Numbered from the stretch's first letter, positions 1 through 6,727 are shown. The stretch is 6,727 bases of DNA from an uncultured Acetatifactor sp. (GCA_948896875.1 CAQUWW010000156.1:1-6727), one strand, 5' to 3'. Notes: generated by a model from the letters alone, not told the origin. Numbers and translations are program-made.

Positions 1-17
1 AGGACCTTGAAGGTCCT
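1..17. repeat. short perfect inverted repeat at the window edge
   Basis: AGGACCTT and AAGGTCCT face each other around a single G, so RNA could form a 6-bp stem (1-6 with 12-17) with a 5-nt loop. No T-run follows (the next bases are TGCACAAG), so it does not look like a complete intrinsic terminator for transcription in the + direction. The stem could be longer, as the sequence to the left is missing. The rest of 1-72 shows no recognisable gene. One frame stays open from position 1 to a TAA at 79-81 and could be the tail of an upstream gene, but 26 codons are too few to judge. Confidence 0.4.
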
Positions 18-72
18 TGCACAAGGGCGCGGCCTTCATGAACTAAACGCGAATTTCCCCCACCAGCCCCTA

Positions 73-101
73 TTGCCATAATCCCAAATCCGGAGTACAA
101 T
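73..101 (+). promoter_or_regulatory. sigma-A-type promoter for recD2-nth
   Basis: A -35 box TTGCCA (73-78) and a -10 box TACAAT (96-101) are separated by exactly 17 bp. Each box differs from the consensus at one position. Transcription would start near 107-109 and give a leader of about 43 nt before the recD2 start codon at 151. No competing promoter was seen between here and the gene. The strength and use of the promoter are inferred from the match alone. Confidence 0.7.
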
Positions 102-150
102 AGACTGGAACTCTGGTATTCGGGATAAAAGAGGATGGGGAATAAAACGA

Positions 151-2358
151 ATGATGAAAATCCGCTGTGTTGTGGAGAGAATTACATACCAGAACCCGGA
201 AAACGGATATTCCGTTCTGAAGGTACATATCAAAGGATATGATGATCTGGTGACCGTGGTGGGAAACCTTCTGGATGCCAATGTGGGGGCTGTCCTGTTG
301 ATAGATGGTGACTGGAAGGTGGATTCCAGATACGGGCGGCAGTTTATGGCGGCAAAGTGGGAGGAAACGCTTCCCGCAACCGTCTATGGCATGGAAAAAT
401 ATCTGGGCAGCGGACTGATTAAAGGCGTGGGTCCCCAATTTGCGAAACGAATCGTGCAGAGATTCGGCATCGACACCTTTCAGGTGATTGAGGAAAATAT
501 TCAGATTCTCATTGAAGTGCCTGGCATCGGAAAGAAACGCATCCAGATGATTGCAGAAAGCTGGGAGCGGCAGAAAGAGGTCAAAAATATCATGCTATTT
601 TTACAGGAGCATGGTGTCAGTACTGCTTTTGCCGCTAAAATATATAGACAGTACGGCAATGAAAGCATAGGGAAAATGAAGGAAAATCCCTTTCAATTGG
701 CGGATGATATCTGGGGGATCGGCTTTAAGACGGCTGACAGCATCGGGGAGAAGTTGGGATTTGATAAGGAATCCTATGTCCGGCTGCGAAGCGGCATTAT
801 GTATGCACTGAGCGAACTGGCGGACGAAGGACATGTCTATGCGGAAAAGGAGCAGCTGACGCGGAAAGCATCCGAGCTTCTGGGGGCGGAAGATTGCTGC
901 ATCATTATGACCATGGATCAGATGCTGAAAGACAAAGACCTGATACAGGAAGAAAATGCCATTTATCTTCCCCCTTTTTACTATGCGGAAATCGGTACGG
1001 CTGGTAAGCTGAAGAAGCTGGTGACTGAGCCGGCAGGAGACAGACTTTGGACACAGCTTGCCAGAGCGCGCAGGGAGACGGGAAACTCGGAACTTTCCGT
1101 GGATGTGAGTAGAATAGAAGAAGCTGTCGGCATGAAGTATGATGAAATTCAGGCAGATGCAATCCGGAAAGCAGCCATGGCAAAGGTGATGGTTCTGACA
1201 GGCGGTCCGGGTACGGGGAAAACCACAACTACCCAGGGAATTATTGCAGCTTACCATGCCTATGGATTGAAGATTTTGCTTGCGGCGCCCACAGGCAGGG
1301 CGGCTAAGCGAATGACGGAGGCCACAGGTCTGGAAGCGAAGACGATTCACCGTCTTCTGGAGTGTAAGCCTCCGGAAGGATACGGAAGAAAGGAAGATAA
1401 TCCACTGGAGGGAGATGTGCTGATTGTGGATGAATGCTCCATGATTGACATCATTCTCATGAATTCTTTGATGAAAGCGATTCCTGGGAATATGCGCCTG
1501 ATTCTGGTGGGAGATATTGATCAGCTGCCTTCTGTGGGAGCGGGGAATGTGCTGCGGGATGTGATTGATTCAGAGCGTTTTCCCGTGATTCGTCTGACCA
1601 GAATTTTCCGTCAGGCCCAGGAGAGCAGAATTATTATGAACGCCCACAGAATCAATGCCGGCCATATGCCTGACATTTCCAACGGCAGAAATACGGACTT
1701 TTTCTTTTTGGAGAGGGAGGACCCGGAGGCGGCAGTGAAGGAAATTGTGGAGCTGGTGAAAAATAAGCTTCCGCGGTATTATAGTACACCATCCTCCATG
1801 ATACAAGTATTGACGCCCATGCAGAAGGGAGTTGTGGGTGCCACCAATCTGAACCTGGTGCTGCAGGAAGCCATAAATCCTCAGGGAGAGGGACTTAGAA
1901 GGAGCGGCTTTATCTTTCGGCCAGGGGACAAGGTTATGCAGATTAAGAATAATTATGACAACGAAGTATTCAACGGAGATATCGGAGTCATAGAAGGCGT
2001 GGATATGACAGACCGGGTTCTGACGGTGGACTTTGACGGCCGGAAAATTGGCTATGAGGCTTCGGAGCTGGACGAACTGGTTCATGCTTATGCCACCACC
2101 ATACATAAGGCCCAAGGCTCCGAATATAGCATTGTAGTTATGCCGGTGCTGATGAACCACTTTGTGATGCTGCAGCGGAACTTGATTTATACCGGAATGA
2201 CCAGAGCGAAGAAAATCCTGGTCATTGTGGGGACCAAAAAAGCGCTTTCCTATGCGGTAAAAAATGTGACGGTGACAAAGCGAAATACAATGCTCAGGGA
2301 ACGACTGGCTTGTGAGGATATGGAAGCTTGTTTGTTACCCTGTGGCAGAGAGGAGTAA
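151..2358 (+). CDS. recD2: RecD2-type ATP-dependent DNA helicase (SF1B, YrrC family)
   Basis: 735 aa, close to the usual RecD2 length. This is a cytoplasmic 5'-3' DNA helicase that in Firmicutes works without RecB or RecC and is linked to replication-fork and repair processes. An OB-like N-terminal region (about 1-75) precedes helix-hairpin-helix repeats (SGLIKGVG near 87-94, VPGIGKKR 123-130). The helicase core has a Q-motif glutamine near 334, Walker A GGPGTGKTT (351-359), motif Ia APTGRAAKR (379-387), Walker B IVDECSM (425-431), motif III GDIDQLPSVGAG (454-465), motif IV LTRIFRQ (482-488), an SH3-like insert (GDKVMQIKNNY to FNGDIG, about 592-612), motif V TTIHKAQGSE (649-658) and motif VI YTGMTRAKK (680-688) with its arginine finger at R685. 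All catalytic motifs look intact. The start is ATG at 151 or the adjacent ATG at 154. A G-rich stretch at 131-140 (GAGGATGGGG) is the likely ribosome binding site, and no other start codon exists between the stop at 79-81 and 151. The TAA overlaps the binding site of nth. Confidence 0.95.
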   Translation: MMKIRCVVERITYQNPENGYSVLKVHIKGYDDLVTVVGNLLDANVGAVLLIDGDWKVDSRYGRQFMAAKWEETLPATVYGMEKYLGSGLIKGVGPQFAKRIVQRFGIDTFQVIEENIQILIEVPGIGKKRIQMIAESWERQKEVKNIMLFLQEHGVSTAFAAKIYRQYGNESIGKMKENPFQLADDIWGIGFKTADSIGEKLGFDKESYVRLRSGIMYALSELADEGHVYAEKEQLTRKASELLGAEDCCIIMTMDQMLKDKDLIQEENAIYLPPFYYAEIGTAGKLKKLVTEPAGDRLWTQLARARRETGNSELSVDVSRIEEAVGMKYDEIQADAIRKAAMAKVMVLTGGPGTGKTTTTQGIIAAYHAYGLKILLAAPTGRAAKRMTEATGLEAKTIHRLLECKPPEGYGRKEDNPLEGDVLIVDECSMIDIILMNSLMKAIPGNMRLILVGDIDQLPSVGAGNVLRDVIDSERFPVIRLTRIFRQAQESRIIMNAHRINAGHMPDISNGRNTDFFFLEREDPEAAVKEIVELVKNKLPRYYSTPSSMIQVLTPMQKGVVGATNLNLVLQEAINPQGEGLRRSGFIFRPGDKVMQIKNNYDNEVFNGDIGVIEGVDMTDRVLTVDFDGRKIGYEASELDELVHAYATTIHKAQGSEYSIVVMPVLMNHFVMLQRNLIYTGMTRAKKILVIVGTKKALSYAVKNVTVTKRNTMLRERLACEDMEACLLPCGREE
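2351..2355 (+). promoter_or_regulatory. ribosome binding site that fixes the nth start
   Basis: AGGAG lies 8 nt before the ATG at 2364 and runs into the recD2 stop codon (TAA 2356-2358). An upstream TTG at 2328 in the same frame would add 12 residues (starting MFVTLWQ), but it lies inside recD2, lacks such a site, and the added residues do not look like an Nth N-terminus. The arrangement suggests that ribosomes ending recD2 translation help start nth. Confidence 0.8.
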
Positions 2359-2363
2359 TACAT

Positions 2364-3002
2364 ATGACAAAGAAACAACGGGCGCTGGAGATCATAGACA
2401 GGCTGAAAAAGGAATATCCGGCCGCCGAATGCAGTCTGGATTATGACCAGGCCTGGAAGCTTCTGGTGAGTGTACGGCTTGCCGCCCAATGTACGGATGC
2501 GAGAGTGAATGTGGTGGTGGAAAAGCTGTATGAGAGATTTCCGGATGTGGATGCGCTGGCGGAAGCGCCGGTGGAGGAGATTGAGAAAATTGTGCATCCC
2601 TGCGGCCTGGGAAACAGTAAGGCCAGAGATATCAGCGCCTGTATGAAAATGCTTCGGGATGAATATGACGGAAAAGTGCCGGGGGATTTTGACAAACTGC
2701 TGGCGCTGCCGGGAGTTGGCAGAAAAAGCGCAAATCTCATCATGGGGGATGTCTTCGGAAAGCCGGCCATAGTCACGGATACACACTGCATTCGTCTGGT
2801 GAACAGAATGGGGCTGGTAGATGGCATAAAAGAGCCTGCAAAGGTGGAAAAGGCGCTGTGGAAAATCATTCCTCCGGAAGAAGGAAACGATTTCTGCCAT
2901 CGACTGGTAAATCATGGCAGGGACGTGTGTACGGCGCGGACAAAACCATATTGCCACAAGTGCTGCCTGCAGGATATCTGCAAGAAGGTGGGCGTGGAAT
3001 AA
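2364..3002 (+). CDS. nth: endonuclease III (DNA glycosylase / AP lyase)
   Basis: 212 aa, the usual length of bacterial Nth. This base-excision-repair enzyme removes oxidised pyrimidines and cleaves abasic sites by beta-elimination. The helix-hairpin-helix LPGVGRKSA (115-123) carries the catalytic lysine K121, and VTDTH (137-141) carries the catalytic aspartate D139. AAQCTD (40-45) corresponds to the family's SAQxTD segment, with Q42 in the place of the DNA-intercalating glutamine. A C-terminal [4Fe-4S] cluster is formed by C189, C197, C200 and C206, spaced C-X7-C-X2-C-X5-C. The first loop is one residue longer than the classic C-X6-C, and C201 is an extra neighbouring cysteine. The gene starts 5 nt after recD2 ends, so the two are almost certainly co-transcribed from the promoter at 73-101. 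No hairpin with a T-run follows the stop, so transcription may continue into the GH18 gene. Confidence 0.96.
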   Translation: MTKKQRALEIIDRLKKEYPAAECSLDYDQAWKLLVSVRLAAQCTDARVNVVVEKLYERFPDVDALAEAPVEEIEKIVHPCGLGNSKARDISACMKMLRDEYDGKVPGDFDKLLALPGVGRKSANLIMGDVFGKPAIVTDTHCIRLVNRMGLVDGIKEPAKVEKALWKIIPPEEGNDFCHRLVNHGRDVCTARTKPYCHKCCLQDICKKVGVE

Positions 3003-3077
3003 AGAGAACCTCATATTCTATCTGCCAAAACGTTGGAATATAGATTAGTGTAAAATTTATGTTCCGGGAGTGGATTT

Positions 3078-4214
3078 ATGGAAATCTATGTGGTGAAAGC
3101 AGGAGACAGTGTGGACAGTATCGCACAGAAACTGGGAGTAAACGTCGAACAGATCATTTTCGATAACCAGCTTCTCTATCCGTATGGGCTTGCCATTGGG
3201 CAGGCTCTTTATATAAGTGGGGATGTGAGAAATGCAACAAGGACGATTTCAGTAAGCGGTTATGCCTATCCTTTTATAGACAAACAGGTGCTGGAACAGA
3301 CTCTGCCTTACCTGTCCGAACTGCCGATATTTTCTTATGGCTTTACCAAAGAGGGCGAGCTTTTGCCACCGGTTTATGGGGATGTGGAATGGATGATAGC
3401 GGAAGCATTTAGGTTTGGCACGCAGCCCATATTGACGCTGACCCCTTTTGGGCCGGATGGGAACTTTAATAATCAGTTGATTCATTCGGTGGTAAACAAT
3501 CCGGAGTATACGGACAGATTGATTGAAAACCTGTTGATAATCATGGGTGAGAAAGGATATCAGGGACTTGATATTGATTTTGAATATATTCTGGCTGAGG
3601 ATAGAGATGCGTTTACCGCCTTTGTGTGGAAAACGGCGGATGCCATGAGAAGGGCGGGATACCACACCTCCGTGGCGTTGGCGCCCAAGACCAGCGCCGA
3701 CCAGCCGGGACTCCTGTATGAGGGAAAGGATTACAGAGCGTTGGGGGAGGCGGCGGATCATGTGTTACTGATGACCTATGAATGGGGGTATACTTACGGC
3801 CCTCCCATGGCGGTGGCCCCCATCAACCAGGTGAGGAGAGTGGTGGAATATGCGCTGACAGAAATCCCGGCAGCAAAAATAGACCTGGGGATTCCAAACT
3901 ACGGCTATGACTGGCCACTTCCATACACAAGAGGATTGACCAAAGCAGTCACTCTGGGCAATGTGGAGGCTGTGCGCCTTGCTGTGGAGCAGGGTGCGGA
4001 AATCCGGTTTGACAATGTAGCCGAAAGCCCCTATTTTACTTATGTCAACGAAGGGGTCTCTCATGAAGTATGGTTTGAGGATGTGAGGAGCCTGCAGGCA
4101 AAATTCAGGCTGATTCAGGAGTATCAGCTGCGTGGATGCGGCTACTGGCAGATTATGAAATGGTTCCGGGCCAACTGGCTGCTATTACAGAATCAGTTTT
4201 ATATCTCAAAGTAA
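3078..4214 (+). CDS. LysM and GH18 domain protein, spore cortex-lytic SleL/YaaH-like
   Basis: 378 aa. A single LysM domain (about 4-46: YVVKAGD, then LAIGQALYI) should bind peptidoglycan, and is joined to a glycosyl hydrolase 18 barrel. The GH18 signature GLDIDFE (163-169) has D165, D167 and the proton-donor E169, so the enzyme is probably active. Further family marks are LMTYEWGY (231-238), PPMAVAPI (242-249), GIPNYGYDW (271-279) and the late-barrel segment GYWQI (355-359). These resemble Bacillus SleL/YaaH, which trims germination-exposed spore cortex as an N-acetylglucosaminidase; that role here is inference. SleL has two LysM domains and this protein has one. No signal peptide is visible, which fits a protein made in the mother cell and placed on the spore. 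The start ATG has GGGAG 7 nt upstream. It lies 75 nt after nth, and no convincing promoter of its own was found. A vegetative wall hydrolase is the main alternative. Confidence 0.85.
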   Translation: MEIYVVKAGDSVDSIAQKLGVNVEQIIFDNQLLYPYGLAIGQALYISGDVRNATRTISVSGYAYPFIDKQVLEQTLPYLSELPIFSYGFTKEGELLPPVYGDVEWMIAEAFRFGTQPILTLTPFGPDGNFNNQLIHSVVNNPEYTDRLIENLLIIMGEKGYQGLDIDFEYILAEDRDAFTAFVWKTADAMRRAGYHTSVALAPKTSADQPGLLYEGKDYRALGEAADHVLLMTYEWGYTYGPPMAVAPINQVRRVVEYALTEIPAAKIDLGIPNYGYDWPLPYTRGLTKAVTLGNVEAVRLAVEQGAEIRFDNVAESPYFTYVNEGVSHEVWFEDVRSLQAKFRLIQEYQLRGCGYWQIMKWFRANWLLLQNQFYISK

Positions 4215-4237
4215 GTTTTCATTATGCGTTGTCCCAA

Positions 4238-4311
4238 TTCAGACTAAGTCCTAAACTGTTCAGTGTTCTGTCTGAACTTACGTTACATGCATTTTTTAAG
4301 GGAGCAGACAG
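4238..4311. repeat. overlapping inverted repeats in the intergenic region
   Basis: A central GTCTGAAC (4270-4277) is complementary to three flanking segments. TTCAGAC (4238-4244) pairs with 4270-4276, GTTCAG (4258-4263) pairs with CTGAAC (4272-4277) across an 8-nt loop, and CTGTCTG (4268-4274) pairs with CAGACAG (4305-4311). These pairings exclude each other. A run of six T lies at 4292-4297, but it is 14 nt beyond the tightest hairpin, so a standard intrinsic terminator is not supported. All of it lies upstream of the promoter at 4326-4354, so it would only be transcribed by read-through from the hydrolase gene, or would act as DNA. The rest of 4215-4388 holds only that promoter and the next gene's leader. 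Confidence 0.35.
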
Positions 4312-4325
4312 GGCGGGTGCGTCCA

Positions 4326-4354
4326 TTGACAGAGGTGTGTTTTTGTATTACAAT
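4326..4354 (+). promoter_or_regulatory. sigma-A promoter for the glycosyltransferase-pdp unit
   Basis: A perfect -35 box TTGACA (4326-4331) and a -10 box TACAAT (4349-4354, one mismatch) are separated by 17 bp. This is the best promoter match in the window. Transcription would start near 4361, leaving a leader of about 28 nt with GGAG at 4379-4382 in front of the ATG at 4389. Its position also rules out the longer upstream reading of the glycosyltransferase frame. Confidence 0.82.
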
Positions 4355-4388
4355 ATGTTTAAAAAACAGTACATTTCCGGAGATTGTC

Positions 4389-5945
4389 ATGGAAAAAAGA
4401 AAGAGTGCCTATAAAAGATTGGTTCCATATTTGTTCATTTTGCTGGCCGCAATTGTTCCGCTTATGATCTGCAGTAAATGTTCGCCCTTATATCCCTTTA
4501 ATGACTGGCCGGATGTCAATATCTTTTTTACCATGGGAAAAGGGCTGATGAACGGGTATGTTCCCTATCGGGATTTGGTGGATCATAAGGGACCGTATTT
4601 ATATTTTGCGGCCGGAATAGGGTACTTGCTTTCACCCACCGATTTCAGGGGATATTTTCTGTTTGAAGTAATCAGCCTGTTCTTTTTACTGCTCTATACG
4701 TATAATATAATTCGTTTCTATACGACCGGGCCGGTTTTGTGGCTGCTTCCGCTTTTGTGTACTGGAATTACGATTTCCCGGAGCTTTGTTCACGGGGGAA
4801 GTCTGGAAGAACTCTGTCTGGGCATTTTTGCTTATGGGCTGTACTCTTTACTTTCCTGGCTCAGGACTGACGGGAAAAAGCCGATGTCCCCGGGCACCCT
4901 GGTATGGAATGGCTTTTGGGCCGGTGTCTTACTCTGGTCTAAATTTACGTTTCTGGGATTTTATATGGCTTGGATTGGGGTTGTGGTGTTGGTTCTGCTG
5001 TGGAGAAAGCAGTTCCGGGAAATGTTTCAAAGCATGGGATTGTTCCTGGCCGGGATATTTGCGGCCACAATCCCCTGGGTGATTTACTTTGGCATCAATG
5101 GCGCACTGAGAGAATGGGTTGAAATCTATTTGTGGGATAATATTTTTGGCTATATGTCATGGGAAGAAGTTTCTTTGATTGAGAAAATACAAAGTGCGGT
5201 TCTCAGTATGTTACGTTTCATAAAAAATAGAGATAATCGCAGCTTTTCTATCTGGATTATGGCGGGCGCATTGTTTTATGCCGTGTTACCGCCCAGAATA
5301 GTTTCCTGGAAGGAAAAGTTGTCCGTATTGTTCCTGGGACTTGGAATGGGACTTGGTCTTTTTATCGGAGGAAATCTGTATCAATATTACGGCCTTCCAT
5401 TGTCTGTATTCTGCTTATTTGGGGTTTTGGGACCTGCGATTGCGCTGGATATCCCTTTTAAATGGGTACAGGAGCATTGGAAGAAGTCAAAGTACTGTCT
5501 GTATACTTTGATTTTAATGGGAATCATGACGCTGTCTGCCTGGACAGGCTATCGATGGAGCTCTAATACGTATCTTTTATCCGTGGAAAAGTCACAGATG
5601 CCACAGTATCGTTTCGCGGAGAGGATACAGAAGGGCGAAGACTGTTCTGTGCTGAATTATGCTTTTCTGGATGGAGGGTTTTATACTGTTCTGGGACAGA
5701 TACCGGAGACAAGATACTTCTGTGTTACCAATCTGAATCCGCATATGATGTTTCTGGAACAGAATGACTATATAGCGGCGAAGAAAACCCATTTTCTTGT
5801 ACACTGGAAAGAGTACCAGGCAGAGGAAGAAGAACTGAAAAGTCTGCCGATAGTAACGGAATTTTATGACCTGGTGGATTATGTTTATTTTTATCTGGAA
5901 GATGATATACGGACGTACGCTTTGTATGAGCTTCGGGATGAATGA
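4389..5945 (+). CDS. polytopic membrane glycosyltransferase, GT-C superfamily-like
   Basis: 518 aa with about 10-12 hydrophobic segments between residues 12 and 388 (for example 12-28, 89-108, 114-130, 190-205, 216-236, 286-300, 310-328, 331-350, 369-386). The first outward loop has FNDWPDVNIFF (37-47) and PYRDLVDHKGP (59-69). Such acidic residues followed by D-x-KGP are typical of GT-C enzymes (GT39/ArnT-like), which move sugars from lipid-phosphate donors on the outer face of the membrane; D39 or D42 is the likely catalytic residue. A soluble tail (about 390-518) includes LNYAFLDGGFYT (422-433). Donor and acceptor cannot be told. The ATG at 4389 is chosen because GGAG ends 6 nt before it and a promoter sits just upstream; an in-frame GTG at 4263 would start inside intergenic DNA, before the promoter. 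The gene is richer in T than its neighbours, partly because of its Phe and Leu content. No other surface-polysaccharide gene is nearby. A polysaccharide polymerase-like protein is the main alternative. Confidence 0.75.
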   Translation: MEKRKSAYKRLVPYLFILLAAIVPLMICSKCSPLYPFNDWPDVNIFFTMGKGLMNGYVPYRDLVDHKGPYLYFAAGIGYLLSPTDFRGYFLFEVISLFFLLLYTYNIIRFYTTGPVLWLLPLLCTGITISRSFVHGGSLEELCLGIFAYGLYSLLSWLRTDGKKPMSPGTLVWNGFWAGVLLWSKFTFLGFYMAWIGVVVLVLLWRKQFREMFQSMGLFLAGIFAATIPWVIYFGINGALREWVEIYLWDNIFGYMSWEEVSLIEKIQSAVLSMLRFIKNRDNRSFSIWIMAGALFYAVLPPRIVSWKEKLSVLFLGLGMGLGLFIGGNLYQYYGLPLSVFCLFGVLGPAIALDIPFKWVQEHWKKSKYCLYTLILMGIMTLSAWTGYRWSSNTYLLSVEKSQMPQYRFAERIQKGEDCSVLNYAFLDGGFYTVLGQIPETRYFCVTNLNPHMMFLEQNDYIAAKKTHFLVHWKEYQAEEEELKSLPIVTEFYDLVDYVYFYLEDDIRTYALYELRDE

Positions 5946-5978
5946 GGCTGCGATTTAAGGGAACAGGAGAGTAACGAG

Positions 5979-6727
5979 ATGAGAATGTATGATATTATCA
6001 TGAAGAAACGAAACGGGGGCGAGCTTTCCACAGAGGAAATCCAATTTTTTGTGGAAGGATATACGAGAGGCGAGATTCCGGACTATCAGGTATCCGCCCT
6101 GATGATGGCTGTGTATTTTCAGAAAATGACAGAGAAGGAAACGGTGGCGCTTACCATGGCCATGGCAAACAGCGGTGACAGACTGGACTTGTCAGAAATC
6201 CAGGGGATTAAAGTAGATAAGCACAGCACAGGCGGTGTGGGTGACAAGACCTCGCTGGCTCTGACTCCCATGGTGGCAGCCTGCGGCATTCCCGTGGCAA
6301 AGATGAGCGGAAGAGGGCTGGGGCACACGGGAGGAACGATTGACAAGCTGGAGAGTTTTCCCGGATTTACCACCGCACTCACCAGAAAGCAGTTTATCGA
6401 GAATGTAAATCGGATCGGCATCGCTATTATGGGTCAGACGGCCGATCTGGCTCCTGCGGATAAGAAACTTTATGCGCTCCGTGATGTGACGGCTACCGTG
6501 GACAATATGTCTCTGATTGCCAGCTCTATCATGAGTAAAAAGCTGGCTGCCGGGGCAGATGCCATCGTGCTGGATGTAAAGACCGGAAGCGGCGCCTTTA
6601 TGAAAGAGGAGCAGGATGCAAGGGCATTGGCGGAGGAAATGGTAAAAATCGGGAAAAATGCCGGGCGGAGGACCATTGCCATTCTTTCTGATATGGACCA
6701 GCCGTTGGGATATGCGGTGGGAAATGC
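5979..6727 (+). CDS. pdp: pyrimidine-nucleoside phosphorylase, 3' end beyond the window
   Basis: The first 249 residues of a protein family of about 433 aa. The enzyme reversibly splits uridine, thymidine or deoxyuridine with phosphate, giving the base and (deoxy)ribose-1-phosphate in cytoplasmic nucleoside salvage. An N-terminal helical domain starts MRMYDIIMKKRNG. The phosphate-binding segment KHSTGGVGDK is at 81-90. The family signature SGRGLGHTGGTIDKLE is at 110-125. R168, S183 and K187 match the pyrimidine-contacting Arg, Ser and Lys of the family. K108 before the signature fits the broad-specificity Firmicutes enzyme better than E. coli thymidine phosphorylase (DeoA), which as I recall has Met there. 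The start ATG has AGGAGA 8 nt upstream; the in-frame ATG two codons later is less well spaced. It follows the glycosyltransferase stop by 33 nt with no promoter or terminator, so it is probably co-transcribed with it. The frame is still open at the window end. Confidence 0.95.
   Translation, partial: MRMYDIIMKKRNGGELSTEEIQFFVEGYTRGEIPDYQVSALMMAVYFQKMTEKETVALTMAMANSGDRLDLSEIQGIKVDKHSTGGVGDKTSLALTPMVAACGIPVAKMSGRGLGHTGGTIDKLESFPGFTTALTRKQFIENVNRIGIAIMGQTADLAPADKKLYALRDVTATVDNMSLIASSIMSKKLAAGADAIVLDVKTGSGAFMKEEQDARALAEEMVKIGKNAGRRTIAILSDMDQPLGYAVGN

Noticed and set aside
601..1350. Long minus-strand open frame (249 codons) inside recD2
   Set aside because: It lies wholly antisense to a gene with all helicase motifs, its product is rich in Cys, His and Arg without recognisable domains, and it has no good ribosome binding site.
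2250..3014. Minus-strand open frame (254 codons) opposite the end of recD2 and nth
   Set aside because: It is a shadow of two well-supported genes. The product has no recognisable family and low-complexity composition.
3012..3020. CATATTCTA, resembling the -10 element of mother-cell sigma factors (CATANNNTA), upstream of the spore-type hydrolase
   Set aside because: No matching -35 element is found at the right distance, and a motif this short occurs by chance; it also lies about 58 nt from the start codon.
3013..3041. ATATTC and GAATAT inverted repeat after nth as a possible terminator
   Set aside because: The stem is 6 bp of mostly A-T pairs with a 17-nt loop and no T-run after it.
4263..4388. 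N-terminal extension of the glycosyltransferase by 42 residues from a GTG
   Set aside because: The extension crosses a near-consensus promoter, has no hydrophobic or family-like sequence, and a well-spaced ribosome binding site points to ATG 4389.
4136..4414. 92-codon + strand frame spanning the hydrolase end and the glycosyltransferase start
   Set aside because: It overlaps both genes, has no ribosome binding site and runs through the promoter and the leader.

Overview
The window looks like ordinary chromosomal DNA from a spore-forming, low-to-moderate-GC Firmicute, most likely a clostridial (Lachnospiraceae-like) gut anaerobe. The reasons are a Gram-positive-type RecD2 helicase without RecB or RecC, a LysM plus glycosyl hydrolase 18 protein of the spore-cortex-lytic type, a pyrimidine-nucleoside phosphorylase of the Firmicutes type, AGGAG-like ribosome binding sites, frequent AGA arginine codons and near-consensus sigma-A promoters. 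The family placement is an inference from protein character; no rRNA or other marker is present.

Layout, all genes on the + strand. Positions 1-72 hold a small inverted repeat and the end of unknown upstream DNA. A sigma-A promoter at 73-101 drives recD2 (151-2358), which is followed after 5 nt by nth (2364-3002), giving a compact two-gene DNA repair unit. After a 75-nt gap without a clear terminator or promoter comes a LysM-GH18 hydrolase (3078-4214). The longest intergenic stretch, 4215-4388, contains overlapping inverted repeats (4238-4311) and then a TTGACA-N17-TACAAT promoter (4326-4354). That promoter starts a second unit: a polytopic GT-C-like membrane glycosyltransferase (4389-5945) and, 33 nt later, a pyrimidine-nucleoside phosphorylase (from 5979, cut by the window end with about 249 of roughly 433 codons present).

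The first unit covers genome maintenance (a 5'-3' helicase and an oxidised-base glycosylase), followed by a probable spore cortex hydrolase. The second joins cell-surface glycosylation with nucleoside salvage. The two products of the second unit have no obvious biochemical link, so their pairing may be only positional.

I found no mobile element, CRISPR array, tRNA or rRNA, and no previously undescribed system. All five genes keep the key residues of their families where these could be judged. The points worth a second look are modest: a one-residue-longer iron-sulfur cysteine loop in Nth, the single-LysM leaderless GH18 architecture, the competing inverted repeats upstream of the glycosyltransferase, and the conserved but unexplained soluble tail of the glycosyltransferase.
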